From Chamaea fasciata (lineage: Eukaryota; Chordata; Aves; Passeriformes; Sylviidae): a DNA stretch of 64,000 nt. Shown here piece by piece: positions 21,601 through 29,705 of this stretch. How positions within the stretch are numbered: the first letter of the stretch is position 1; each line of letters starts with the position of its first letter. The position numbers and the translations under genes were made by a program. Below the pieces are notes generated by a model that was not told where the DNA came from, searched no databases, and saw nothing but the letters and a program-made list of their open reading frames with translations. The stretch covers positions 2,458,846-2,522,845 of the forward strand of contig JARCOQ010000006.1 in NCBI GenBank assembly GCA_029207755.1. The letters are read 5' to 3'.

Positions 21601-24600
21601 AACATGGGGAACAAAGGAGATCAGGAAACAACAGAAACAACAAAACAGAAATTAAAAAATATCTGCCTACAAAAACAGGAGGTGGGGGAGAGCCTGTGTG
21701 GCACCAGGTGGACTCACCTGTGTCGTCCGTCCGGCCGTTGGAGAGCCGGAAGGAGTTGGAGTGGCTCCCTGCCTGCTTGTATTTCTTGAACCTGCCAAGG
21801 AGAATTGGGGTGGAAAAGTCAGCAAATATCCACCAGGAAGCCCAGCCCCCGCCCCCCAGATGAGAGATGCCACACTTTCTCATGGCTTCATGAATTAGCT
21901 GGTGGGTCCAGGACCTGCCTGTGAGCAGAGCTTTTCACCAAGCACATCTGGAACAGCTGCAGGAGCCCAGAGTCAGGTGGGAACTAGAAGCTTTAAGGGT
22001 GCCCTTTACAGAGGACACCCTAAGGAGTCCCTGCTCCCTGGGCTGATCCAGCAGAGCACACAAAGCCCAGGTTGATCTGTCCTGCAGCAAATCCCTGCTC
22101 CGTGTGCTTTTAACTTGGAGCAGTGGCTCATGCTCCCTCTGCCTGAAATTTGGAATTTTGCTGAATCACTGGGCAGTGAACACAAACCCTTTTTTTCAGG
22201 GCTGGAAGCCAGGTGGGAAGGACTCAAACTCTGCTGCTGCTGAACTCCTGAGGCAAAACTCTCCTCAGGTTCACTGCTGTGAGGGCAGGCCTGGAGCCAG
22301 GAGACAGGGAAGTTTTCCACTGCTAAGAAAAAAATTTTTTTTCTTTAAGACTTACTTAATTGCCAAACTGGTGAATAAATTAAAATGTTTACTGCAGGTG
22401 AATAAAGACATTCTTAGTTATGCTTTCAGAAGCTGGGAATGCTTCATTTTGAGCAGGGCAGATGCTTGGATTCTAAAAAATGGACCTAAGAGGGCTTTAT
22501 TATGCTGTAATTTCAATTACAGCATCACCTAACACTTCTCACAAGCTCCTGCTGCTCAGAGTGAAAGGTGCACAGGGACCATGTAAGGTTTGATACCCAA
22601 AACAGGGTTTGGATATTGGATCCTGCTTGCTATCAAGATGGGAATCAAGGAATAACACATTAAAAAGACTTTGTGGCTGTGTTCAGCCTCCCTGGATTAC
22701 TCAATCCATCATTTTCAGCCTCACAATGATACCTCACCTGCTTTTCCCCACACTGACAGGGCTTCAGTTCAATCCACCCTGCTAAATGTGACATTTTGAG
22801 AGGCAGAACAGGAATTCCCCAAACGAGGAGCAGCTTTGCAGAGAAAAGAATAAGCATCATTCACCAGATAACCCCAAACATCATTTTCATTCATTGTCCT
22901 TACAGGTTTCTTTTCAAAGCACCAGCTGCATCAGCCTTTAGCTTGGGAGACAGCACAAAAGGCTCATTCCTGTTCATTCAGGAATTGTTTCTGTCAAACA
23001 AGGGAATCCAGCATTAAAGCAGCTCTTACCTCAACATGTACAGAACAATAATAATAAATACTATGACTAGGAGGGAGGACAGGGCCACCATCACAGCTAT
23101 AATGGGAGTCTCATCTGCAAGAGGAAGAGAAAGGTGTGGTTATGGACATTGGAAAACATCCAGAGCCATCATTCAACAGGGCAGAGTTCCACAATTTCTG
23201 CTTGAAGAACAATTCTGATGATGATATTAGTAATAAAAACATAATAAATAATAAATAGTATTAAGTGATGTTGCATTTTTTTCAGTCTGAGAGTGAAGAC
23301 AGAAAAGGAGGAGTGAGCACCATGTGCCTCAGACACTCTCAGGTCAGATTAAAACCTGAAACCACCACTCAGAGCACCTCAATCTTCTCCAGGAGGTGGT
23401 CACTGTGAAATTGTGACCTTGCAGATGAAAACAGTGATGGAGAAAGTTGGGGCTGGGCTGCTTTGGGGGGTTCCTTCTGCACAACTGAATGTGCACGTGG
23501 TGGCCCAGCAGCCACCAGGAGAAATTTCCTGTCAGCTGATGTCAGCTGATCACCTGTCAGGTGATCTACAAAATTTTCTGCGTGAGACTAAAGGGTCCAG
23601 AGAAGTTCCTAACAGGCCCATGAGTATGGTGTAATATGATAAGGAACTTTATATTAAAATGGGTGGAAACTGTGGCCTCTCTAAGATCCCACAGATACAT
23701 TTGTAACACCATCACGATTTTGCTTCCAGTTCTTCGTCAAACAGGACAAAAGGGCAAAGCTTCCTGCTGCACCTGGGATCTGAACACCTCCAGGGTGAGA
23801 TTTGGTGTGGACCAGGCTGCCCAGAGAAGCTGTGGCTCCCCCTGGATCCCTAGAAGTGTCCAAGACTAGGCTGGATGGGACTTGGAGCAGACTTGGGAGA
23901 GTTGAAGGTGTTCCTCCATGGCAGGGGGTGGGACTGGATGATGTTTGAGATCCCTTCCAACCCAACCATTCTGTGATTGTGTAATTACAGAATAATTTGA
24001 GTTGGAAGTGACCTCCAAAGACCATCTACTCCCAGCCCCTACTCTTTCCTCCCTGGAAATACAGAGTTTAGAGAGCAGGAAAGGTCAGACACCACCAGGC
24101 CACCAGTTTGGCTCCCTTGCAGAAGCTCCTCAAGGGCAGGTACTTCACAACCCCCTTGCAAAAACACTTAGATTAATCTGAGATGTTCCCATCCCATCCA
24201 CAACCACAAGAGATTTTTTTCTTTTTTCTTTTAAATAAGGCATTTCTATCTTGTGCTGCAGGTCAGTGAATCAGTGGTCGGTGCTGGCAAATCACCCAGA
24301 TGGGTTGGAAGCCAAACAGCTCCAGCCAGGGAGGAGAATGGCCCTGAAGGGCATTTTTTTCAGATAAATGTGGATGCCAGCCATGCCAGCTGGGGTTATT
24401 TCCATTTTTCATCAGCTCCTTCCATCTGAGGGGACCACCACACTGTGTCTACACAGCCCCAAGAGGCTGCAGGGCACGACCCCTTTTCCCACCTTCTGTG
24501 CATCCATTTCCCTGCAGATTCCTGCTCCATGTGTCTCAGCAATTTCAGCCAGCAGATTTCCTTGAGTGGGGTTTATTTTGTCCATCTCTCAGCTACCCAA

Positions 24601-27600
24601 GGGCACTCATGACCATATTTCTGTGTTTGTCCCTCTGTGGTGCGAGGTCTGGCAATTTTATTTCTATTAAAACATATGTGTCATGATTTCAAGGCAATGA
24701 CCCAGTGCGGCAAAGAGAAAAATTACATTATCCTGATTTTTGCATGTCTTTGTCCTTCTCATCTACTGCCCTAATGTGGCAGCACCTCCCACAGCCCAAA
24801 ACGAAGTTGTTGGCAATTCTGCCTCCTGCACACCTCAGCAGGTGACGAGCCTTGGCATTCCCCATCCCCACAAAAGCAAGACCAGGTTGGTCTTGGCCCA
24901 ACCACAGCCAGCCCTGGCCTCTCTCTGAGACACCTGAGCACAGCCACCATCTCCATCCTGGCTGCAGCAGAGGAAGGAGAGCTGCCTTGCCAAAACCTAT
25001 GCTGTTAAGTCACTGTTGGACCATTTTTTTCCTGCCTTGGCTGGAGTTAAGCTCAGCCTAACTGAGCCGGGCTGGAGGCGCGGGGCAGCGGTGGCTGGTG
25101 ATCTGTGAGTGAGCTGTGATTTGTGGGCAGGGGTGGCTCTGGCAGCAGGATGCAGATTTGAGGGCAAGGGTGGCTCTGGCAGCAGGGTGCAGGGAGTTTG
25201 GAGGTTTTGGGGTTTTTTTGCAGCCCTTCTTTCCACACATCTGGCAGGATAAGGAGTCGGAGCTCTCCCACCCAGCAAAGCCCAGGCAGGAAAGGAGCTG
25301 GAGGGTCCCCAGCTGCTCCCTCCCTGCCCTGCCAGCCCTGCTGAGCTGTGCCAACACCCTCACAGCTCCTTTCCTACTCCAGCCCCAGCCTGAGGGTTTC
25401 ATGCTGGCAATCCATGTGGAAAAGGGACAAGGACTCGACCTTCTGCTCTCATTGGAGCACCCACTGCAGTCCAGAGTGGGAAGGCATCACGAGGCTTAAA
25501 TCTTGTCCTGGCCCCTCCGAGGAGACACCAAACCCTCCTCTGGTGCTTGGGATCATGTCCCAGCTGCAGACAGAGGTGCTCTTTAGGGCTGAGCAGTCCA
25601 TCCCAGCTCACAGCTGGCAACATCTGCCCACAAAACCAGTCACAGAATGGTTTGGGTAGGAAGAGACCTTTAAGATCATCCCATTCCACTCCCTGCCACA
25701 GGCAGGGAAACCTTCCCCCATCCCAGGTTGCTACAAGCCCCATTCAAGCTGGCTTTGGACACTTCCAGGGATGGGGCTGCCACAAATCTCTGGGCATTCT
25801 GTGCCAGGGCCTCACCACCCTCACAGTCAAGATTTTATTCCCAATATCTAATCTAAACCTACTCCCAGTTTGAAGCCATTTCCCCTTGTCCCATCACTCT
25901 ATGCTTCTGCAAAAAGTCCCTTATTTCATCTGATTCCCTAACTATATTTACATTAATATTAGCAATATTAATATAAATCTTATTAGGAAGTCAGATGTAC
26001 TCCCATTTTTTTTTCCTTTGCCCTCGGGAACAGGGATGAACGATGGCAGAGAGAGCACAAAATCAGGCCTAAGCCAGGCCAGATCTGAGGGAATTACACT
26101 GAGCATTTCTGCAGAGGCTTAGCCACAATTTCAAACGAGTTCCCTCCGTCCTGCATCCCTTTTATTCCCTCTGCTAAATGTGTGCTGCCAACCAGTGCTG
26201 CAGAGCATGTGTCTGTTCCCTGGACCATCAGTGGGCTGGGTGCAGCACAAGGCAGAGTTTGCAAAGCTGCAACACCCATCAGAGGCAGGATGAGAACACA
26301 GAGAGGCAGCTGATTCCTCCAGGTGGGAGCCAGCCCGGCTCTGCCCGCTCCTGGAGTGCTAAAGCCATGAGTAATTGCAAATATTCTGGTAGAGATGCCA
26401 GTTCTCAGAGCTGAGAGATGGAAAAATGTCCCTAAAGTGCTGTTCTCTTACAAGAAATGGATTTGTGTTACTGCTTGCCAAAAGAATGAAGGAGAACAAT
26501 AATTATTCCCATCATCTGCCGGATGGGTTTGGATCAAATCGCGTAAGTCACAGTAAATAAAGACAATTCAGCAGCAAAGAAAAAAAACCAACCCAAAAGC
26601 AAATTGCCTGAATGGCTTCTTAGACTTTGGTCATCCAGCTCTAGGGACGCGCTGACATTCTCAGAGCAGGAACAATTAGTATCTAATAGGACATGTACAA
26701 ATTGGAATGGGATTGTTTCGTTCTAAAAAGAAAAGCTCAACAGAAATTAAGATATCAGTGTGTCACCAGCTCTTCTAAAGAGCTTGGGAGGCTTCATAAA
26801 AGCACATTTGGAAGTCCTAAGGAAAGCTCTCTAATAGCAGAACGCTTCTGGAAATGTTTTTACTGAGTAAAGGGCAATGAAATATAACATTCTTACCTCT
26901 TCTGTCAGAGTTACCTGCAAAAAAAGAAAACAAAAGTCTCTTAGCAACAAAGGAACAAGACACTTTAGTAAGTCAGGAAGGATCAAAGACCAAGACAGGA
27001 ACAAATTTAGTAACTCTCATGATCTGCCTGTAAATCTTTCCCTTAAAACACTAGCTATAAACCCAGGGTGTTAAAATGAATTTCTGAGTAAGGAAAAAGG
27101 AACAAATCCCGAGGTTTTATCAGCAGAACAAGGAGCTGAAGCCAAGCTTTAACATCAATAAACACAACTTACTGTTTAAACCCACAACCAGCAAGTCACT
27201 GGTGCAATTCATTAGCACTTAAACATCAAGAGAGAACACTGGTGCATAATTTTTAGAGAGTGGCCGAGCCAAAAGTTCAATTAAGAGCAGCTGGGCTCAG
27301 GGATGGGGGCGAGGAGCATCCAAGGAAAGACTCTACCTGCTCGGTTGGAAGTCTCATCCAGAGGACACTGGAACAAACCCGTGCCAGGGAGAGCAGAGCC
27401 TGGCTCTCCTGGGGCAGTGCTGCTGGCACAGGCACCCCGTGGCCATGAGCTGTGTGTGGGGAGTTGCAGCACAGGGCTGAGGACAATCCTGGTGGGTTTG
27501 GACAAGGAGGAACTGCCCGTACAACCTGTGACCTCCTGCCCCAGTCCCCTTCTCGAGCATCATTTAATTCTTCCATGACTGACACCAACATTTCCTGTTA

Positions 27601-29699
27601 AATCTAATGGCAAGGGCAGCCCTAAAACTGATTTTGCTCCTTGACAAATCACTTGAGATAAAGAAAGAATTAGGTCTGATCATTTGTTCTCTGGACTGAC
27701 ATCAAGGGATAGAAGCCACGTCTGACGGCGCAATGGCCAGTGTGTCATGGCATACACCAGGGGAGTTCACCAAAACCAGTAACCCAAATCACGGAAAGGC
27801 AGTGCAGACACAAAAATGATAAATTCAGCCCCACCAGGAGCAGACATCATATTACAAAATCCGGACATTTGCCAAACTTGTCCCATGTGTGTGTCTAAGG
27901 TTATGCCAGACTCCTCCACTCTGCGAAAAGGGATTTGTGTTGGGAAGGAAGCTGGATGAGCTCAAGGGTGGTAGATCACTACAAAAGCTGGGTTGTGAAC
28001 TTCCTTCAGCCACATCCCTTCCTATGCTGGTAGCAAAGACAACTTCACTGCAGCTTCATGGGCTGTGGCTTCCAAAGATTCCCAGAGGAAGAGGGCACAC
28101 ATATCTCACTGAGGTGCAGAGACACCCAACACCTCTTGGGAAATTGGTTCTTAAGGAATACACACTTGACACCTCCCTGCATTAACTCCACCATTATCTT
28201 GTTTCGGGGTTTTCTAATCCACAACCAAGCTACCAAACCTGTTTTTCCACTAAATCCCAAGGTCTAGCAGGCACTGCCATCTTCCTGTTGCAAGCTGGAG
28301 ACACGCAGTACCCGAACTGGGTCTCAAACAATACAATAAGCAAACCATGGCTGAAGAGCCACAGCTCAGCAAAGATTTCTGGTCACCTCAGCCCTCTTTT
28401 TACCTGATTTTTTGTTCTTAACCTGGACTGAGCAAGCAAACTATGTTTTATGAGGTCACTTTCCTGATGTGCCAAGAGGGGAATGAGATCAGGATGACAA
28501 CAGAGACAATTATCGCCCATCTGAACCTTTCAAAGATTGAAGTTGCCCAAGTAACGGGGAAAATTGATAATGTAAGGAGAGAATGAATCACAGACTGGGC
28601 TTGGAAGCAGAGATTATCTAGTGCACCTGTGGATACCTTTCACTAGATGATCTTGGCCCAAACCTTTGGTCAGACAAATCTCTTCTGATCTGGGCCATTC
28701 AGGGAGTTCTCTTGTTTTGTATCACCACGGAATCGGCCCCAAAGTGGCTTTTTGCTCCATTTCGCTCAGCAAAACGAAAGAAGAGCGAAGAAACAAACCC
28801 AGAGGCAGGATGGTTTGGAGATGACGAGGTGGAGGAGGTGCCTACCATTGTGGGAAGCAGAAGAGGTCTCCTGTGTTGTCACCACCAGGCTGAAATTCCT
28901 CTCCGTCGCCTCCGCCTCCGTGCTGGGGACAGCGGTGTGCGGAGCCGGCGGCGTCACGCTGGGGAGCAGGGATGGGGCTGGAGGCACAGGCACGGTTGTC
29001 CCCAGGGTGGAGGAGATGTTGAGGCTGCCAGTGGTGGCATTGGAGGAGATCCTGGCGGCTGTGGTTGGAGGAGGTTTTGGCGCTGTGGTAGAAACAGTCC
29101 CTGGAGTGCTCATGTTGAGTCTGTTTGTGTTGGGTGTGGTCCCATCCTCAGGACCTGCTGTAGGAGCTTTGGTGGGGCTCCTGGGGGAGGTGGATGCTGT
29201 TGTGGGTGGCTCTGAGAAGGGAAAAGCACAGGGGAACCTCTGTGAGATTCTTTTCTGTGATGCTGAGGGGTTTAGATCCTGAAGATTCACCTGAGTGTAA
29301 CTATAAGGATAAAGCACCCAACAATCCTGAGCGCAGGACAGGAAATGCTCTGCACAGCAGGTGATGCAAATGTCATAAAAATATAACCTGAACAGGTGCT
29401 ATTTATGGAGAGGTACAAGCATTACAGCCCCTGGAGGTGAGGATCAATATCACTCAGAGCTAAACCCGTGGGCCCCATTTATGAGCACCTGAAGCTCATC
29501 ACCCTCTTTCCAACATTTTATGTTACAGTTACGTGGAGAGCAGAAGGAATGACGCACTGAGCACATTCACACTCACTCCTCTCATCCTAAAGCTGGGATA
29601 AAAGAGAGATGAGGAGCACAGTTTACCTGTTGTAATGTTGTTAGCACCTACACTTATCAGGCCACTTCCGAGCAAAAGGAGAAAGAACCACAAATCCAT
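6580..29699 (-). CDS. PTPRA: PTPRA, receptor-type tyrosine-protein phosphatase alpha (21 coding exons, complete)
   Basis: Joined coding exons (minus): 29627-29699, 28846-29211, 26897-26914, 23030-23114, 21718-21791, 19827-19963, 17938-18028, 17381-17457, 16452-16488, 15222-15319, 14955-15074, 13849-14015, 12949-13084, 12001-12150, 11793-11886, 10691-10767, 9242-9376, 8873-8998, 7717-7868, 7359-7494, 6580-6654. They total 2424 nt, 807 residues plus stop, all GT/AG and phase-consistent. Order: signal peptide ~1-19; glycosylated Ser/Thr/Pro-rich ectodomain 20-156; membrane helix ~157-180; juxtamembrane segment to ~251; D1 ~252-493 with KNRY (Y276), WPD (D415) and [10 protein letters not shown] (C447); D2 ~544-783 with KNRV (V569), WPE (E704) and [10 protein letters not shown] (C737); tail YANF with Y803. 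The offset to human PTPRA (802 residues) is a constant +5 from D1 onward. The enzyme dephosphorylates the inhibitory C-terminal tyrosine of Src-family kinases at the plasma membrane; the tail tyrosine, when phosphorylated, binds Grb2. Confidence 0.97.
7095..7237 (-). mobile_element. CR1 3' end in PTPRA intron 20
   Basis: It reads aatggtttgggttgaaagg, ccctgccatgggcaagg, ttgctccaagccctgtccag in the reverse-complement CR1 order. It stops about 120 bp before exon 7359-7494. Confidence 0.9.
7359..7494 (-). CDS. PTPRA: PTPRA coding exon 20: D2 P-loop (residues 738-783)
   Basis: It completes [10 protein letters not shown] and runs to [11 protein letters not shown]. 136 nt, phase 2 to 0, mirrors coding exon 13. 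Confidence 0.97.
7717..7868 (-). CDS. PTPRA: PTPRA coding exon 19: D2 WPE loop and Cys (residues 688-737)
   Basis: It encodes [13 protein letters not shown], where the general acid Asp is Glu (E704), a Q-run QKQQQQ, and TVHC with C737. This is the second known D2-weakening change. Confidence 0.97.
7951..8080. repeat. Local direct repeat, copy 1 (PTPRA intron 18)
   Basis: The segment starting acaatttgtgcaggaaagct and containing gtggcattcccagggca is about 85% like 8605-8735 in the same orientation. It belongs to no family I recognise. Confidence 0.75.
8605..8735. repeat. Local direct repeat, copy 2 (PTPRA intron 18)
   Basis: This is the second copy of the 7951-8080 segment, with acaatctgtgtaggaaagct and atggcattcccagggca. 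It lies about 650 bp from copy 1 within the same intron. Confidence 0.75.
8873..8998 (-). CDS. PTPRA: PTPRA coding exon 18: D2 (residues 646-687)
   Basis: It encodes [20 protein letters not shown] to LLVTNTR. The donor CCAGG|GTAAGAG ends it in phase 0. Confidence 0.97.
9123..9180 (-). mobile_element. CR1 3' tip
   Basis: The short piece agaatcacagactgctttga then gttggaagggacctgaaggg matches the CR1 3' terminus on the minus strand. Confidence 0.75.
9242..9376 (-). CDS. PTPRA: PTPRA coding exon 17: D2 (residues 601-645)
   Basis: This single 135-nt exon encodes [20 protein letters not shown] to EERGQ. Its length equals the sum of the two D1 partner exons (37+98). Confidence 0.97.
9636..9680 (+). 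mobile_element. CR1 3' tip
   Basis: The sequence ttttaaggtcccttcctacc then actctatgatctatga is a CR1 3' terminus with its octamer-like end. Confidence 0.7.
10691..10767 (-). CDS. PTPRA: PTPRA coding exon 16: D2 (residues 575-600)
   Basis: It encodes [20 protein letters not shown] then NASFID. 77 nt, phase 1 to 0, mirrors coding exon 8. Confidence 0.97.
11055..11757 (-). mobile_element. CR1 fragment, about 0.7 kb, PTPRA intron 15
   Basis: The minus-strand translation carries CR1 RT C-terminal blocks ([29 protein letters not shown]). It ends about 35 bp before exon 11793-11886. It is almost identical over about 400 bp to the plus-strand copy at 35885-36432. Confidence 0.9.
11793..11886 (-). 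CDS. PTPRA: PTPRA coding exon 15: start of D2 (residues 544-574)
   Basis: It encodes [20 protein letters not shown] and [11 protein letters not shown]. The KNRY Tyr is replaced by Val (V569), one of two changes known to weaken D2 of this enzyme. Confidence 0.96.
12001..12150 (-). CDS. PTPRA: PTPRA coding exon 14: end of D1 and D1-D2 linker (residues 494-543)
   Basis: It encodes [20 protein letters not shown], then the linker to GLEEEFK. Phase 0 on both sides. Confidence 0.96.
12182..12296. repeat. Unrecognised dispersed repeat, copy A
   Basis: A segment of about 115 bp with taaattggtcccacagctca and tctatccatacaagtta is nearly 90% identical to 52369-52480, same orientation. It is not CR1. 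It could be part of a retroviral LTR or another family I cannot name. Confidence 0.7.
12465..12800 (+). mobile_element. CR1 3' region
   Basis: It has the CR1 blocks aaaaggaggctcagggggga, ccagcacagctgcccagg, ggatgtggcacttggggaca and a 3' end ttttccaacctaaatgattt. Confidence 0.88.
12949..13084 (-). CDS. PTPRA: PTPRA coding exon 13: D1 P-loop and Q-loop (residues 448-493)
   Basis: It completes [10 protein letters not shown] and continues to [13 protein letters not shown], which carries the Q-loop. 136 nt, the same as the D2 partner exon at 7359-7494. Confidence 0.97.
13112..13292 (+). mobile_element. CR1 3' end, 28 bp from PTPRA exon 13
   Basis: It reads ggccctggcacagggttccc, gtccaaggccaggttggaga and gtccctgcccatggcagg. 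It starts close upstream of the acceptor for exon 12949-13084. Confidence 0.88.
13849..14015 (-). CDS. PTPRA: PTPRA coding exon 12: D1 WPD loop and active-site Cys (residues 393-447)
   Basis: It contains [12 protein letters not shown] with general acid D415 and ends in VVHC with nucleophile C447, then AG of the next Ser codon. It has all residues needed for catalysis. Confidence 0.97.
14955..15074 (-). CDS. PTPRA: PTPRA coding exon 11: D1 (residues 353-392)
   Basis: It has 40 codons, [20 protein letters not shown] through RKFCIQQ. The CAQYWP motif pairs with the D2 exon at 8873-8998. Phase 0 at both ends. Confidence 0.97.
15222..15319 (-). CDS. PTPRA: PTPRA coding exon 10: D1 (residues 320-352)
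   Basis: It encodes [20 protein letters not shown] and [13 protein letters not shown], including the DFWRMIWE motif. The donor GAG|GTTGGT is weaker than others in this gene but the phase and the next exon (CKCAQYW) fit. Confidence 0.96.
16022..16156 (+). mobile_element. CR1 3' end
   Basis: It reads cttggagcagcctgggatag, tgtccctgtccatggcag, ending ccgttccatgattctgcgat. Confidence 0.85.
16452..16488 (-). CDS. PTPRA: PTPRA coding exon 9: 37-nt D1 exon (residues 308-319)
   Basis: It encodes [12 protein letters not shown] plus one base of Gly. The acceptor is CTTGTAG and the donor CAAG|GTAAAT. The D2 equivalent is not split here. Confidence 0.95.
17136..17264 (+). mobile_element. CR1 3' end
   Basis: It reads ggatgtggcacttggggaca, gggcttttccaacctcaaag and ends in attctatgatt. 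Confidence 0.85.
17381..17457 (-). CDS. PTPRA: PTPRA coding exon 8: D1 (residues 282-307)
   Basis: It encodes [20 protein letters not shown] and then NASFIN, the conserved DYINAS motif of PTP domains. It is 77 nt, the same length and phase as the equivalent D2 exon at 10691-10767. Confidence 0.97.
17938..18028 (-). CDS. PTPRA: PTPRA coding exon 7: start of D1 (residues 252-281)
   Basis: It encodes [20 protein letters not shown], then [10 protein letters not shown]. The KNRY tyrosine Y276 stacks on substrate phosphotyrosine in active PTP domains. The exon ends with one base of the next Tyr codon. Confidence 0.96.
18812..19262 (+). mobile_element. CR1 3' region with internal A-run and TTCTA-type tail
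   Basis: It has gaggagcagctgagggaact, agcctggagacaaggaggga and ggatgtggcacttgggga-type blocks. A 16-A run near 19103 interrupts it. The 3' end runs into degenerate attctattc repeats (19222-19265), a grown version of the CR1 terminal octamer. Confidence 0.85.
19827..19963 (-). CDS. PTPRA: PTPRA coding exon 6: juxtamembrane segment 2 (residues 206-251)
   Basis: It encodes [20 protein letters not shown] and the helical wedge [20 protein letters not shown]. It contains the RSPS serine site matching the second mammalian juxtamembrane phosphosite. It ends in phase 0. Confidence 0.96.
20080..20160 (-). mobile_element. CR1 3' tip
   Basis: It reads ggaatgctttggggtggagg to accagatcaggttgctctga, a diverged CR1 3' end on the minus strand. 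Confidence 0.6.
20238..20712 (+). mobile_element. CR1 3' region
   Basis: It has gagcagctgagggagctggg, ggagaaaaggaggctcaggg, aagggttgtccagccctggc and gggcttttccaagcccaaaa. Same subfamily style as 12465-12800. Confidence 0.88.
21718..21791 (-). CDS. PTPRA: PTPRA coding exon 5: juxtamembrane segment 1 (residues 181-205)
   Basis: It encodes [20 protein letters not shown] and then RTDDT. The basic cluster follows the membrane helix. The SHSNSF serine cluster corresponds to the region phosphorylated by PKC in mammalian PTPRA. Confidence 0.96.
23030..23114 (-). CDS. PTPRA: PTPRA coding exon 4: transmembrane helix (residues 153-180)
   Basis: It encodes [16 protein letters not shown]... to the basic stop-transfer residues, almost identical to the human helix. 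Splice sites are TTGCAG|AT and TTGAG|GTAAGAG; it ends in phase 2. Confidence 0.96.
23805..23980 (+). mobile_element. CR1 3' end
   Basis: It has gtccaagactaggctggatg, ggtgttcctccatggcaggg and cccttccaacccaaccattc, and ends in tgtgattgtg. Confidence 0.85.
23986..24030 (-). mobile_element. CR1 3' tip, tail-to-tail with the previous copy
   Basis: The sequence ttacagaataatttgagttg then gaagtgacctccaaagacca is a minus-strand CR1 end directly beside the plus-strand copy. Confidence 0.65.
24040..25630. other. PTPRA intron 3 interior
   Basis: No exon or recognised transposon is visible here. A short imperfect tandem (ggcaggggtggctctggcag / ggcaagggtggctctggcag) sits near 25123-25190. Confidence 0.5.
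25640..25925 (-). mobile_element. CR1 3' end
   Basis: It has cagaatggtttgggtaggaa, tggacacttccagggatggg and ccatttccccttgtcccatc, in reverse CR1 order. Confidence 0.88.
25926..26896. other. PTPRA intron 3, AT-richer end next to the microexon
   Basis: No CR1 and no coding signal seen. The run 26440-26896 is AT-rich single-copy-looking sequence directly downstream of the microexon and could hold splicing control elements. Confidence 0.35.
26897..26914 (-). CDS. PTPRA: PTPRA coding exon 3: 18-nt microexon (GNSDRR)
   Basis: The segment is flanked by TTTTTTTGCAG and GTAAGAATG. With the carried G it reads GNSDRR, matching the juxtamembrane GNSD...RR of mammalian PTPRA. Phase 1/1 and 18 nt mean it can be skipped without a frameshift. 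Mammalian PTPRA has two forms differing by a 9-residue ectodomain insert; this exon is in the corresponding region. Confidence 0.88.
26915..28845. other. PTPRA intron 2
   Basis: This intron separates the ectodomain exon from the microexon. I see no transposon or exon. Frames here lack splice-consistent extension. Confidence 0.45.
28846..29211 (-). CDS. PTPRA: PTPRA coding exon 2: mucin-like ectodomain (residues 25-146)
   Basis: This 366-nt exon is dominated by Ser, Thr, Pro and Ala. Besides N21 in the previous exon it has four N-glycosylation sequons (NMS, NAT, NIS, NFS) and many potential O-glycosylation sites. No Cys is present. Phase is 1 on both sides. This is the least conserved part of the gene; identity rests on its place between clear exons. 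Confidence 0.9.
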
Positions 29700-29705
29700 G
29701 TTGAC
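29627..29705 (-). CDS. PTPRA: PTPRA coding exon 1: signal peptide (coding 29627-29699)
   Basis: The acceptor CTCCCCAG|GTCAACATG starts the exon at 29705, so at least one noncoding exon lies upstream. It encodes [19 protein letters not shown], a clear signal peptide, then NNITT with an N-glycosylation site at N21. The donor CAACAG|GTAAAC leaves one base. Confidence 0.96.

Noticed and set aside
28712..29282. Plus-strand frames of 167 and 176 codons
   Set aside because: They are antisense shadows of the PTPRA ectodomain exon.
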